From Flectobacillus roseus (GTDB lineage Bacteria > Bacteroidota > Bacteroidia > Cytophagales > Spirosomataceae): a DNA stretch of 64,000 bases. The notes below the pieces were generated by a model. That model did no database searches, was not told the origin of the DNA, and saw nothing but the letters and a program-made list of their open reading frames with translations. Location: the NCBI RefSeq assembly GCF_030056665.1, contig NZ_JASHIG010000030.1; one strand, 5' to 3'. This document shows positions 45,469 to 52,938 of the stretch, piece after piece (position 1 is the stretch's first letter; every line of letters starts with the position of its first letter). The translations under genes were made by a program, and so were the position numbers.

Positions 45469-45530
45469 ATATTATAATAAATGGTTAGTAATAACGATTT
45501 ATCGTTATTACTAACCATTTATTATAATAT
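45469..45530. repeat. 62-bp perfect palindrome upstream of cas8b
   Basis: The arms 45469-45498 and 45501-45530 are exact reverse complements over 30 bp with a 2-bp centre. The core is ATGGTTAGTAATAACGAT and its mirror, flanked by TATAATAA. It lies 66 bp upstream of the cas8b start, so it may be an operator, a bidirectional terminator or a cruciform site. A seed-like TATTAAAA at 45528-45535 straddles its right end. Confidence 0.8.
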
Positions 45531-45551
45531 TAAAAATAATAATGTTTTTTC

Positions 45552-45582
45552 TTGCATATATATACAATAGACACTTCCTTTG
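45552..45582 (+). promoter_or_regulatory. Predicted promoter of the crRNA-like gene
   Basis: TTG (45552-45554), 20 nt, TTCCTTTG (45575-45582), one base off TAnnTTTG, with the same spacing as the promoters at 997 and 11600. Predicted transcript start near 45589, about 40 nt before the conserved pseudo-repeat end. Confidence 0.5.
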
Positions 45583-45627
45583 CAGAGTTTTAAATCCTGT
45601 TCTGAGCGATTCATTGTTTGGAAAAAA

Positions 45628-45697
45628 GGAATTGAAAGTATTAAAATGAGGGATTTGTAATTCGATTTCTCCAATCGTACCATTAAGGATTTAAAAC
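45628..45697 (+). ncRNA. CreA/CreR-like mini-CRISPR (pseudo-repeat, pseudo-spacer, pseudo-repeat)
   Basis: On the plus strand, 45628-45638 reads GGAATTGAAAG, the last 11 nt of the array repeat with one change, so the handle would be ATTGAAAG. A 29-nt spacer (45639-45667) follows. Then 45668-45697 matches the full 30-nt repeat at 23 positions, including an unbroken AATCGTACCAT. A promoter-like element lies upstream and a hairpin 4 nt downstream. Sequence, order and position between cas6 and cas8b agree with the crRNA-like CreA (toxin-repressing) and CreR (cas-repressing) RNAs known from type I systems. Expression, processing by Cas6 and target are inferred. Confidence 0.65.
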
Positions 45698-45701
45698 ACC
45701 A

Positions 45702-45729
45702 AAGCCTAACTGCTCGAACAGTTAGGCTT
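45702..45729. terminator. Hairpin closing the crRNA-like transcript
   Basis: AAGCCTAACTG and CAGTTAGGCTT form a perfect 11-bp stem with the loop CTCGAA, starting 4 nt after the second pseudo-repeat. There is no long U tract on the plus strand; on the minus strand GGTGTTTT follows. Probably a terminator. Confidence 0.55.
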
Positions 45730-45788
45730 ATAGTATTCTTCGGAAGGTCCAAAGTCTTAATCTGAAAACTTAAACGTAAAGTGTAAGC

Positions 45789-45923
45789 ATGAAAAAAAGC
45801 AAACCAGAGAAGGGAAATTGTGGTTGCAAAGAAATTTTCACGCCCTATATTACGATAAAAGGAAAGCGTGTTTACCCTAAAAAGGGTAAATTCTTCCATT
45901 TTTTCGATTGTAGGCAAAAATAA
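45789..45923 (+). CDS. Small ORF of 44 residues next to the crRNA-like gene
   Basis: MKKSKPEKGNCGCKEIF begins the product, followed by TPYITIKGKRVYPKKGKFF and ending FDCRQK. It is basic, has CGC plus a late Cys, and the YITIKGKRVYPKKGKFF core looks like a structured beta-hairpin rather than chance translation. It lies 60 bp past the hairpin at 45702-45729, opposite to cas. Candidate small accessory or toxin protein; no family name known to me. Stretch 45924-46126 holds nothing else that I can assign. Confidence 0.5.
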   Translation: MKKSKPEKGNCGCKEIFTPYITIKGKRVYPKKGKFFHFFDCRQK

Positions 45924-46126
45924 GATTTTTTTTGCTAATTGCAATTTGTTAGGGAGAGAATGGGAGTGTTCTCTCTCTTGTTTTTTATGGGTAACATCAA
46001 ATATTTTCATAAAATGTAGTTCCATTAATTTTATTTATAATTTCCATACAATTTCTTAATTTAAAGTCAATAAATTCTAAAAAAAAGACTATTTTTATTA
46101 AACGGTATCTACACTTACGAATTTTC

Positions 46127-46449
46127 ATGAAAAACAGTTATTATTTTATTGATGAATGTGGTGACCCTGAGTTCTACGGAAAGGGAAAACGTCTACTTGT
46201 TGGCACCCATTGTTAAGCAATCTCATAGATTGGCATGATTCGTACAAACTATACTAATAGAATAATCCTCACCGTATTGACAAAGCTCGACCTTTTGAAA
46301 ATTCAATAAAAAAACTGATAAATCCCTTTATCCTCGTGCCAGTACTGGCAACCCGCAAATAGTGATGCGTTCTGAGATAAAAACATTTATCAGTTCTTAT
46401 TACAAGATAGCATTTTGTAATGATTCTCCAGTTTTGACAAATACATTAA
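46127..46449 (+). pseudogene. Broken DUF3800-like gene
   Basis: From the ATG at 46127 the frame reads MKNSYYFIDECGDPEF, then YGKGKRLLVGTHC and a stop at 46214. YFIDESGDPEFYGKGKRLLVG is the characteristic start of DUF3800 (RNase H-like) proteins, so only the first 29 codons survive. Further coding-like fragments in other frames (near 46280-46330 and PQIVMRSEIKTFISSYYKI near 46353-46410) suggest the rest decayed by deletions and frameshifts; that these belong to the same gene is less certain. Confidence 0.6.
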
Positions 46450-47280
46450 CTACCTCTCCCAAACCTCCACAGAACCACAACCAACTGCACAGTATTTCCC
46501 TAAGCCTCCAAAAAATCCTATTTCCAATAGTTTGGAAGGGGCAGTTACTTCGAAGGTAAAGTTATGATAACCAATGACTTTTGTTTCATCTTTAAGCTTT
46601 CCTTCTTTTACGAAGAAACCTCGTTTCTTCACTTTCGTAGGGTCTGATATAAGCTTAAATTTCACTAAGCTCTGGGCAGTGGTACTATCTATTTGCAAAC
46701 TTTCGTTTCCTTCGATGGTGCGGTATCGGTCAACCAAATTGATAGCAAAAAACTCGCTGTAACGTTCGTCTGTTGGACTTAAATATTGGTCTAATCCTTC
46801 TTCTCTTCTTGCTACCACCATAGGTGAAATGGTTCTGAAAGACATAGTTACAACTTGGTTGCCTACAACGGCATCGAATGGATTGGTGAGTGCTTCTACA
46901 TTGGTCACTATGAAGTTGGCGCGGTAGTCACGATTGAATAAACTTACCTCCTGATTCTGAAATAATCCAACAATAAATCCTTCGGCTGCCTTGTCGATGT
47001 AGAACGATACAACTAACGAAATACTGTCCGAACTGAGCTGTATATACGTGTCGCCAGATTTGATAGGTTTGGTCTTGCCTAGTTGTAATGAGGAAAATGT
47101 AAAGTGCTTAAAACTTTTATGGCTATTGGGCACTGCATAACCTTGATTATGCAAAAAGGAAGCATACGATTGGTCTGCCTGATACAAGATTTTATATAAC
47201 CAAGCTTGTAAGGGATACTGATAATTGAAAAGTAGCTTTTGTCTATCTTCAGTAGGTTTAAGATGTAGCCTGAATCTCAT
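46450..47280 (-). CDS. cas6: Cas6 pre-crRNA endoribonuclease
   Basis: 276 residues. MRFRLHLKPTEDRQKLLFNYQYPLQAWLYKIL is the usual Cas6 opening, and the C-terminal glycine-rich loop GFFGGLGKYCAVGCGSVEV is present. It cuts the repeat 8 nt from its 3' end to create the ATTGAAAC handle. It is cut off from the other cas genes by the 1-kb mini-CRISPR interval, so it needs its own promoter or read-through over that interval. Confidence 0.95.
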   Translation of the reverse strand: MRFRLHLKPTEDRQKLLFNYQYPLQAWLYKILYQADQSYASFLHNQGYAVPNSHKSFKHFTFSSLQLGKTKPIKSGDTYIQLSSDSISLVVSFYIDKAAEGFIVGLFQNQEVSLFNRDYRANFIVTNVEALTNPFDAVVGNQVVTMSFRTISPMVVARREEGLDQYLSPTDERYSEFFAINLVDRYRTIEGNESLQIDSTTAQSLVKFKLISDPTKVKKRGFFVKEGKLKDETKVIGYHNFTFEVTAPSKLLEIGFFGGLGKYCAVGCGSVEVWER

Positions 47281-47336
47281 TTTTTGGCGTAAATTTTTAG
47301 TTTAGTAATGGGTTCTTAAGGTCTCATAAATGTAGA

Positions 47337-47375
47337 AAGATTTCTTGTTTAATAAAAAGGAAAACAAGAAATCTT
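47337..47375 (-). terminator. Hairpin between the MBL-fold gene and cas6
   Basis: AAGATTTCTTGTTT (47337-47350) and AAACAAGAAATCTT (47362-47375) form a perfect 14-bp stem 57 nt upstream of the cas6 start. It likely ends the MFS/MBL transcript and bounds the cas locus; an operator role is possible. Confidence 0.55.
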
Positions 47376-47458
47376 ATTATGTGGATTTAGGTTTGATCTC
47401 AGCATTTCGAAATCCTATTTTAGCCCTGAACAAAATATCATAAAAATAGGAAACCCAT

Positions 47459-48175
47459 CTATATTATCGTTTTTTCCATATCATGATACAACAATATTTT
47501 CCAATTTTCTTCTTGGGCTTGTTGCTTCCATTGAGTTCTTAGATCTCTGGCTTTTTTACCATCATAATCCGATTTGTAGGCAATGCTATGTTGCCAGTAA
47601 CTTTCCTGTGGAAGATTATCTGAGCCAAAGAAATAGGTTTCAGCACCGTCTTTAATCCAAAATACTTGTAAATATGGTGAGTGCCCTCCAACTACTTGAT
47701 AGGAGATTTCAGGTATGAGATTTCCGCTATCTTCCTGCATCCAAACCATGTTAGGTAGATGCTGTAATGGTATTAGTTTTGAGAAATTATAGGAGGTACT
47801 TTGCGTTTGCAATAGGGCGTATTCATATTCTCTCTTTTGTCCAAAAACTTGGGCATTAGGAAAATTTATTTGGTATTCCCCATCCTTGTTAACCCCCAAA
47901 CCATCGATATGATCTTTATGAAAATGCGTCAGAAATATCTTGGTTATTTGCTCGGGTGTAATGCCTTCCTTGGCTAGTAAATCTTTGATAATAGGGCGTC
48001 CTAAGTTTTCATGCCCCGAACCAGTTTCGATAAGGGTATAATCCGTATTGGTAATTACTAGAAATGGTTGCACTGCTAGTTTTAAACCTTGCTCGTTTAT
48101 GGCAGAAGTTAATGGTATAAATGCTCGATTTTTATCGACAAAATAATTGCCTTCTTGTAAAGGGATAATTTTCAT
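47459..48175 (-). CDS. MBL-fold metallo-hydrolase
   Basis: 238 residues. Zinc-binding motif FLTHFHKDHIDGLG (HxHxDH), later GGHSPYLQVF and GSDNLPQESYW (Asp and further His positions) and LLYHDMEKTI near the end. Metallo-beta-lactamase superfamily hydrolase of unknown substrate, possibly a lactonase-type enzyme. 21 bp downstream of the MFS gene, so one operon with it; the LysR gene is divergent to both. Confidence 0.87.
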   Translation of the reverse strand: MKIIPLQEGNYFVDKNRAFIPLTSAINEQGLKLAVQPFLVITNTDYTLIETGSGHENLGRPIIKDLLAKEGITPEQITKIFLTHFHKDHIDGLGVNKDGEYQINFPNAQVFGQKREYEYALLQTQSTSYNFSKLIPLQHLPNMVWMQEDSGNLIPEISYQVVGGHSPYLQVFWIKDGAETYFFGSDNLPQESYWQHSIAYKSDYDGKKARDLRTQWKQQAQEENWKILLYHDMEKTII

Positions 48176-48196
48176 ATTTTCAAGTGGATTTTGAGC

Positions 48197-49399
48197 CTAT
48201 GCGCTCAGTACACGACTCTTATTCAATATTTTATTTCTCAAAACCACCATGGTAATGATATTGACAAATGCCAAAACTACCAGTAAACCTACAAATTTTT
48301 TGACACTAAAATGAGCAATCATATAGCCACTCAATAAAGGTGTCAGTGCTTGTGCGACCATCGGTAATCCCGCTAACCTACCCATGATTGTTGCATACGA
48401 GTCGGCACCAAATATCCATAGAGGTAATGTGCCACGTAAAATTGAACGCATACCATTACCCAAACCAAAACAAATGACCGCTAAAAATGAAATTTGATGA
48501 TGCATCAAAAATAAAATCAGACCTACAAAAATGGTTACTGACGATACCAACGCTGAGTTTAAAGGTGTTTTTTTAGGTAAAATGGCATCTAAAAATCGTA
48601 TTCCTACTTGACTTGGTCCTAACATGGCACCAACACTAATTGCCATGGTCAAGGGAAGTCCATTGTCATCTAAGATTTCTACTAAATGTACTGAAATCCC
48701 AGTCATCAAAATAGAACCAATGGTGAAATTTACTAATAGTATCGTAAACACGCTGGTATTTTCCAAGCCTGTTGGGAGTTCTTGTTGAATAGTCGTAGAG
48801 GCATTTTCCTCTTCTATCATTTGTACTTTTTCTGGAATCAAAAATTTGTGAACTGGAAAAACCCAAACGATGAGAATTCCTGCATACACAAAACAAGCGT
48901 TGCGCCAACCATAATGATTCAATAAAAATGAAAGCAATGGCCATACAACCGTTGTGGTAAACCCTGAAATTAAGGTAACTTGCACAATAGATTTACGGGC
49001 AATTTTGCCATATTTTTTCCCTAATGTAGCAAAAAGTGCATCATACAATCCCATCGCCATAGCTACTCCTACCACACACCAGCCTAATAAAAATAGCAAA
49101 AAATGACGGGATAAACCTATGATAATAAGCCCCGCTCCCATGACAAACCCTGCATATAACAAATTGTAATTTCTTGCGATTGTATCAATCATTTTTCCCA
49201 CCTTCGAAGCCAACATTCCTGATACCAACATTGCCAAAGACAAGGCGCCATACACTAATTGGTGCGACCAGCCTGTTTCTGCAACAATAGGTTTAGCCAA
49301 AATAGCCAACAAGAAAAATGAGCCACCCCAAAGCAAGATTTGGGTAAACCCTAGGATAAAATTTTTCGGTAATGAAACCGCCATATATTCGATATTCAT
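48197..49399 (-). CDS. Major facilitator superfamily transporter
   Basis: 400 residues with about 12 hydrophobic helices (FILGFTQILLWGGSFFLLAIL, LIIIGLSRHFLLFLLGWCVVG, VLAFVNIITMVVL) and the MFS-type loop GKMIDTIARNY between helices 2 and 3. The N-terminus is MNIEYMAVSLPKNF. Substrate unknown. In an operon with the MBL hydrolase and divergent from the LysR regulator at 49674, the usual arrangement for LysR control. Confidence 0.88.
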   Translation of the reverse strand: MNIEYMAVSLPKNFILGFTQILLWGGSFFLLAILAKPIVAETGWSHQLVYGALSLAMLVSGMLASKVGKMIDTIARNYNLLYAGFVMGAGLIIIGLSRHFLLFLLGWCVVGVAMAMGLYDALFATLGKKYGKIARKSIVQVTLISGFTTTVVWPLLSFLLNHYGWRNACFVYAGILIVWVFPVHKFLIPEKVQMIEEENASTTIQQELPTGLENTSVFTILLVNFTIGSILMTGISVHLVEILDDNGLPLTMAISVGAMLGPSQVGIRFLDAILPKKTPLNSALVSSVTIFVGLILFLMHHQISFLAVICFGLGNGMRSILRGTLPLWIFGADSYATIMGRLAGLPMVAQALTPLLSGYMIAHFSVKKFVGLLVVLAFVNIITMVVLRNKILNKSRVLSA

Positions 49400-49673
49400 G
49401 AATTGGGATGTTTTACGTTATGCAACATTCTTCTCAATATCATCCACACTCTAGAAATGCTTCATGATTACACTGCAAAGTTGTAGAGAAGTTTTAAATT
49501 CGTAAAATGCTTTTTTTCTATCACATCAATCGGTACTTTCGATTTAGAAAAACCTTCTCGATTTCGGATTTCGGATTTATAATAAATAAACCAAAATAGG
49601 GAATCTCCTAAAACAAACACCCATTCGAAATTCACTAACTCACAATTCAAAATTCACAACTCACTCAATTCCC

Positions 49674-50555
49674 ATGGAGCTTCGACAATTAAAATATTTT
49701 CTCAAGGCTAAAGAGTTACTCAATTTTACCGAAGCGGCAGAGCAACTCAATATCAGCCAAAGCACTCTTTCTCAGCAGATTAAGCAGTTAGAAGATGAGC
49801 TGGATATACCCTTATTTAATCGTATTGGCAAACGTGTTACTCTAACAGAAGCAGGTGCATTATTTGCGGATTTTGCCTTTCAAAGTATCAATAAGGCACA
49901 AGATGGATTACTGATGCTGAGGGACTTGCACAATTTTCAAACTGGAAAAATTACCATTGGTGTAACCTATGGGCTACGATATGTTTTGACTCCTGCACTA
50001 ATTCGTTTTGCAACCCAATACCCACAAATTAAGATAAAAGTCGTATTTGGCACTTCCGAAGAATTGATTGATAAATTGAATCATTTGGAACTTGATTTTG
50101 CCTTAAGTTTTTTTGGAGATATAGCTGTTGAAAAACATTTTGATTATCAAAATCTATTTTGCTCACCTATGACAGTTGTGACCGCACCAGATTCGGCATT
50201 GGCGCAAAAGGATATGATCACTTTGGAACAGATAACGCAATATCCGCTAGTACTTCCTGCTAAAGGTTATATGACCAGCAAATTTGTACATGACTTATTC
50301 GAGCGACATGGATTATCGCCCAATATTGCGATTGAAATCAATGATATTCCAACTTTGCTAGAATTGGTCAAAACAGGAAATTGGCATACGATTTTGGCAA
50401 AAACGTCTGTCAGCCAGAAAGACGGCTTAGCAACTCTTCCGCTTGTTGGCGAGAATATAGATAGAACGGCCATGATTATTTCAATGAAAGAGGTCTATCA
50501 GAAAAAGGCTGTTAAAGAATTTTATCGAATTCTGCACGAGGAAATTAACTTGTAG
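49674..50555 (+). CDS. LysR family transcriptional regulator (CynR-like)
   Basis: 293 residues. HTH: MELRQLKYFLKAKELLNFTEAAEQL, SQSTLSQQIKQLEDELDIPLF, RVTLTEAG. The effector-binding domain begins at about residue 90 (ITIGVTYGLRYVLTPAL). It faces away from the MFS/MBL operon across about 275 bp, so it probably regulates it. The intergenic part 49400-49673 contains copies of the AATTCACAACTCA phrase and a family A-like fragment near 49553-49576. Confidence 0.93.
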   Translation: MELRQLKYFLKAKELLNFTEAAEQLNISQSTLSQQIKQLEDELDIPLFNRIGKRVTLTEAGALFADFAFQSINKAQDGLLMLRDLHNFQTGKITIGVTYGLRYVLTPALIRFATQYPQIKIKVVFGTSEELIDKLNHLELDFALSFFGDIAVEKHFDYQNLFCSPMTVVTAPDSALAQKDMITLEQITQYPLVLPAKGYMTSKFVHDLFERHGLSPNIAIEINDIPTLLELVKTGNWHTILAKTSVSQKDGLATLPLVGENIDRTAMIISMKEVYQKKAVKEFYRILHEEINL

Positions 50556-50584
50556 GCCGATTTTTTCGTTGCATTTTACAGGTT

Positions 50585-50703
50585 AAGTAGTAGGAAAGAT
50601 TAAATCAATAGTATAACTGAGGCAAAATTTGACTATAACCTTTTGATTATGAATATCTTCAAAAAACCAATATACTGTTAACTAATAACGTTTCCCTACT
50701 TAG
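50585..50703. repeat. Palindromic dispersed repeat, family B, copy 2
   Basis: A 119-bp element matching 30672-30790 with few differences. Termini AAGTAGTAGGAAA and TTTCCCTACTTAG are inverted, and the GATTAAATCAATAGTAT/ATACTGTTAACTAATAAC arms pair. It lies between the LysR gene and the AraC gene; like copy 1 it sits beside an AraC-type regulator. No ORF. Confidence 0.82.
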
Positions 50704-50727
50704 TTTGATTTTTTATAACTTTACTTC

Positions 50728-51627
50728 ATGGAAAAGGTTCATACTTTAGAAGATTTTTACAAGAATAGTACCAACTGTTTACCCGAAAACCTCCGCAAAG
50801 ACGTAGGGCATTTTAATGTATTCAAGATGGAGGATTATATCGGCAAACCAACGAAATCAGTGCCATATAGTCGCAAGGACTACTATAAAATTTCGTTGAT
50901 TATTGGCAATAATATTTATCACTACGCTGACAAATCGATTGAAGTAAAGTCTGCTGGAATATCGTTTGCCAATCCGATGATTCCCTACAAAATCGAACGA
51001 ATTGGGGAATCTCAGCGAGGATATTTTTGTGTGTTTACCGAAGCTTTTTTGAATCAAATTCCCAACATCAAAGAATATCCAATTTTTAAGCCTGGCAGCT
51101 TTCCTATTTATAATCTTGATGAAGAGCAGATTGAGGAATTTCGACTTATTTTTGAACAGATGTCTGCTGAAATAAATGTCGATTATGCCTTCAAATACGA
51201 TTTTTTGAGAGCATTGGTGCAACAGGTTATTCACAAAGCTATGCGTTTGTCGCCCAATGATAATATCCAAAAACATACGCATTCGGCTAATAATCGCATT
51301 ACCTCTTTGTTTGTGGAATTACTCGAAAGACAATTTCCGATTGAATCGCCCTTACAAAGAATGAAACTGCGCATTCCTGCTGATTTTGCGGGGCATCTTT
51401 CCATCCATATCAATCATCTCAATCGTGCTTTGAAAACGGTTACGGGCAAAACTACCTCTCAATTGATTCAAGAAAGGGTTTTGCAAGAGTCGCAAACCCT
51501 CCTCAAACATACTGATTGGAATATTGCTGAGATAGGATACGCCGTTGGGTTTGACGACCCTTCGCATTTTACCTCCTTTTTCCGTCGTTCGTTACAAACC
51601 ACCCCGAAGTTATTCCGAGAAATCTAA
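50728..51627 (+). CDS. AraC family transcriptional regulator
   Basis: 299 residues. The N-terminal cupin-like sensor (YYKISLIIGNNIYHYADKSIEV) is followed by a linker and the C-terminal double HTH (about 200-298): IPADFAGHLSIHINHLNRALKTVTGKTTSQLI and WNIAEIGYAVGFDDPSHFTSFFRRSLQTTPKLFRE. It precedes the aldo/keto reductase gene by 118 bp on the same strand and probably controls it. Confidence 0.93.
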   Translation: MEKVHTLEDFYKNSTNCLPENLRKDVGHFNVFKMEDYIGKPTKSVPYSRKDYYKISLIIGNNIYHYADKSIEVKSAGISFANPMIPYKIERIGESQRGYFCVFTEAFLNQIPNIKEYPIFKPGSFPIYNLDEEQIEEFRLIFEQMSAEINVDYAFKYDFLRALVQQVIHKAMRLSPNDNIQKHTHSANNRITSLFVELLERQFPIESPLQRMKLRIPADFAGHLSIHINHLNRALKTVTGKTTSQLIQERVLQESQTLLKHTDWNIAEIGYAVGFDDPSHFTSFFRRSLQTTPKLFREI

Positions 51628-51745
51628 ATTGTTTGATTTTTTATAGTTTCTGTTTCGTTTGGGATAACTGTACACAAGAGTTTTGTAAGAAATTTGCATC
51701 AGATTTTTAGTAAAAACTTTTTCAAAAACTAATAAAACAAAACCT

Positions 51746-52765
51746 ATGAAATACAATTATGTAGGCGAAACTGGACTTTTAGTATCAGAATTATGCCTCG
51801 GAACTATGACTTTTGGCGGAAAAGACGCTGGCATTTGGGGAAATATTGGTCAACTCCAACAAGAGGAGGTCAATCAATTAATCAAATCGGCCATTGACGC
51901 TGGTATTAACTTTATTGATACTGCCAACATTTACTCTTTCGGGCAATCTGAGCAATTACTCGGACAGTCGCTTATTGACCTCGGCATTCGTCGTGACGAA
52001 GTTGTCATTGCGACCAAAGTATTAGGACGAATGAATGATGCGCCCAATAGTGCTGGGCTTTCTCGCTATCATATTTTCAACTCGATTGATGCTAGTTTAA
52101 AACGCCTCCAAATGGATTATGTGGACATTTTGTATGTTCACGGCGTTGATCCTCGTACTTCGGTAGAGCAAATTGTACATACCTTGAATGATGTGGTAAA
52201 TGCAGGAAAAGCTCGTTACATTGCCATTTGTAACTGGCCTGCATGGATGGTGGCAACAGCTCAGGAGATTGCAAAAAGCCACAACTGGCATCATTTCATT
52301 GGTTTACAATACTATTACTCGGCTGTTTCGCGTGATATAGAGCATGAATTAGTACCAATGGCACAGCATCACAAATTAGCCATTTTCCCTTGGAGTCCAT
52401 TGGCTGGTGGTTTCTTGAGTGGCAAATATACTCGTCAGCAAGTGGTAGCTGGTTCGAGAAGAGAGAATTTTGATTTTCCTCCAATCGATAAAGAAAAAGC
52501 TTATGACTTGGTAGATGTTATGCAGGAAATTGCAACAGCTCATCAAACGACCGTAGCACAGGTGGCTTTGGCTTGGGTTCGTCATCAACCGGGTGTTACC
52601 AGTACGATTATCGGAGCTAAAACAATTACTCAGTTACAAGACAATATTGCTTCGACACAAATACAGCTTTCGGCTGAGGATTTGCAGAAAATTGATACAA
52701 TAAGTCCGCTTCCAATGCAATACCCTGGCTGGATGGTAAAACGCCAAGGAGATTATAGAAAATAA
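51746..52765 (+). CDS. Aldo/keto reductase
   Basis: 339 residues, AKR barrel. SELCLGTMTFGG, NFIDTANIYSFGQSEQLLG (catalytic Asp-Tyr), VVIATKVLG (Lys), DILYVHGVDP (His) and the C-terminal NADPH clamp TIIGAKTITQLQDN are present. Belongs to the YajO/AKR general-oxidoreductase branch reducing aldehydes or ketones. Preceded by an AraC regulator; ends before a long bidirectional hairpin. Confidence 0.94.
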   Translation: MKYNYVGETGLLVSELCLGTMTFGGKDAGIWGNIGQLQQEEVNQLIKSAIDAGINFIDTANIYSFGQSEQLLGQSLIDLGIRRDEVVIATKVLGRMNDAPNSAGLSRYHIFNSIDASLKRLQMDYVDILYVHGVDPRTSVEQIVHTLNDVVNAGKARYIAICNWPAWMVATAQEIAKSHNWHHFIGLQYYYSAVSRDIEHELVPMAQHHKLAIFPWSPLAGGFLSGKYTRQQVVAGSRRENFDFPPIDKEKAYDLVDVMQEIATAHQTTVAQVALAWVRHQPGVTSTIIGAKTITQLQDNIASTQIQLSAEDLQKIDTISPLPMQYPGWMVKRQGDYRK

Positions 52766-52838
52766 TTGAGCGATTATTCCTCGCGAAATTAACTTGTAGA
52801 GACGCAATGATTGCGTCTAAGGATGTGTCATTGGAATA

Positions 52839-52892
52839 TAGAATCAAACAAGGCGTTCGAAAATCTCGTTTCGAACGCCTTGTTTGATTCTA
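52839..52892. terminator. Long bidirectional hairpin terminator
   Basis: A perfect stem of 24 bp (52839-52862 with 52869-52892; core GAATCAAACAAGGCGTTCG) with a 6-nt loop, between convergent genes. A second small palindrome, AGACGCAATGATTGCGTCT, lies at about 52800-52818. Confidence 0.75.
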
Positions 52893-52938
52893 ATACATTT
52901 TAAAATAATCACTAAATCAAGAGAATATATCTGTTTAG

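Noticed and set aside
45522..46025. Minus-strand open frame of 167 codons in the cas6-cas8b gap
   Set aside because: Its translation has no domain character, crosses the pseudo-repeats, palindrome edge and hairpin, and is opposed by the more plausible plus-strand elements.
47281..47459. Second target for the crRNA-like spacer upstream of cas6 (TATTAAAC)
   Set aside because: Only seven AT-only bases match in a region of similar composition, inside the loop side of a terminator-like hairpin.
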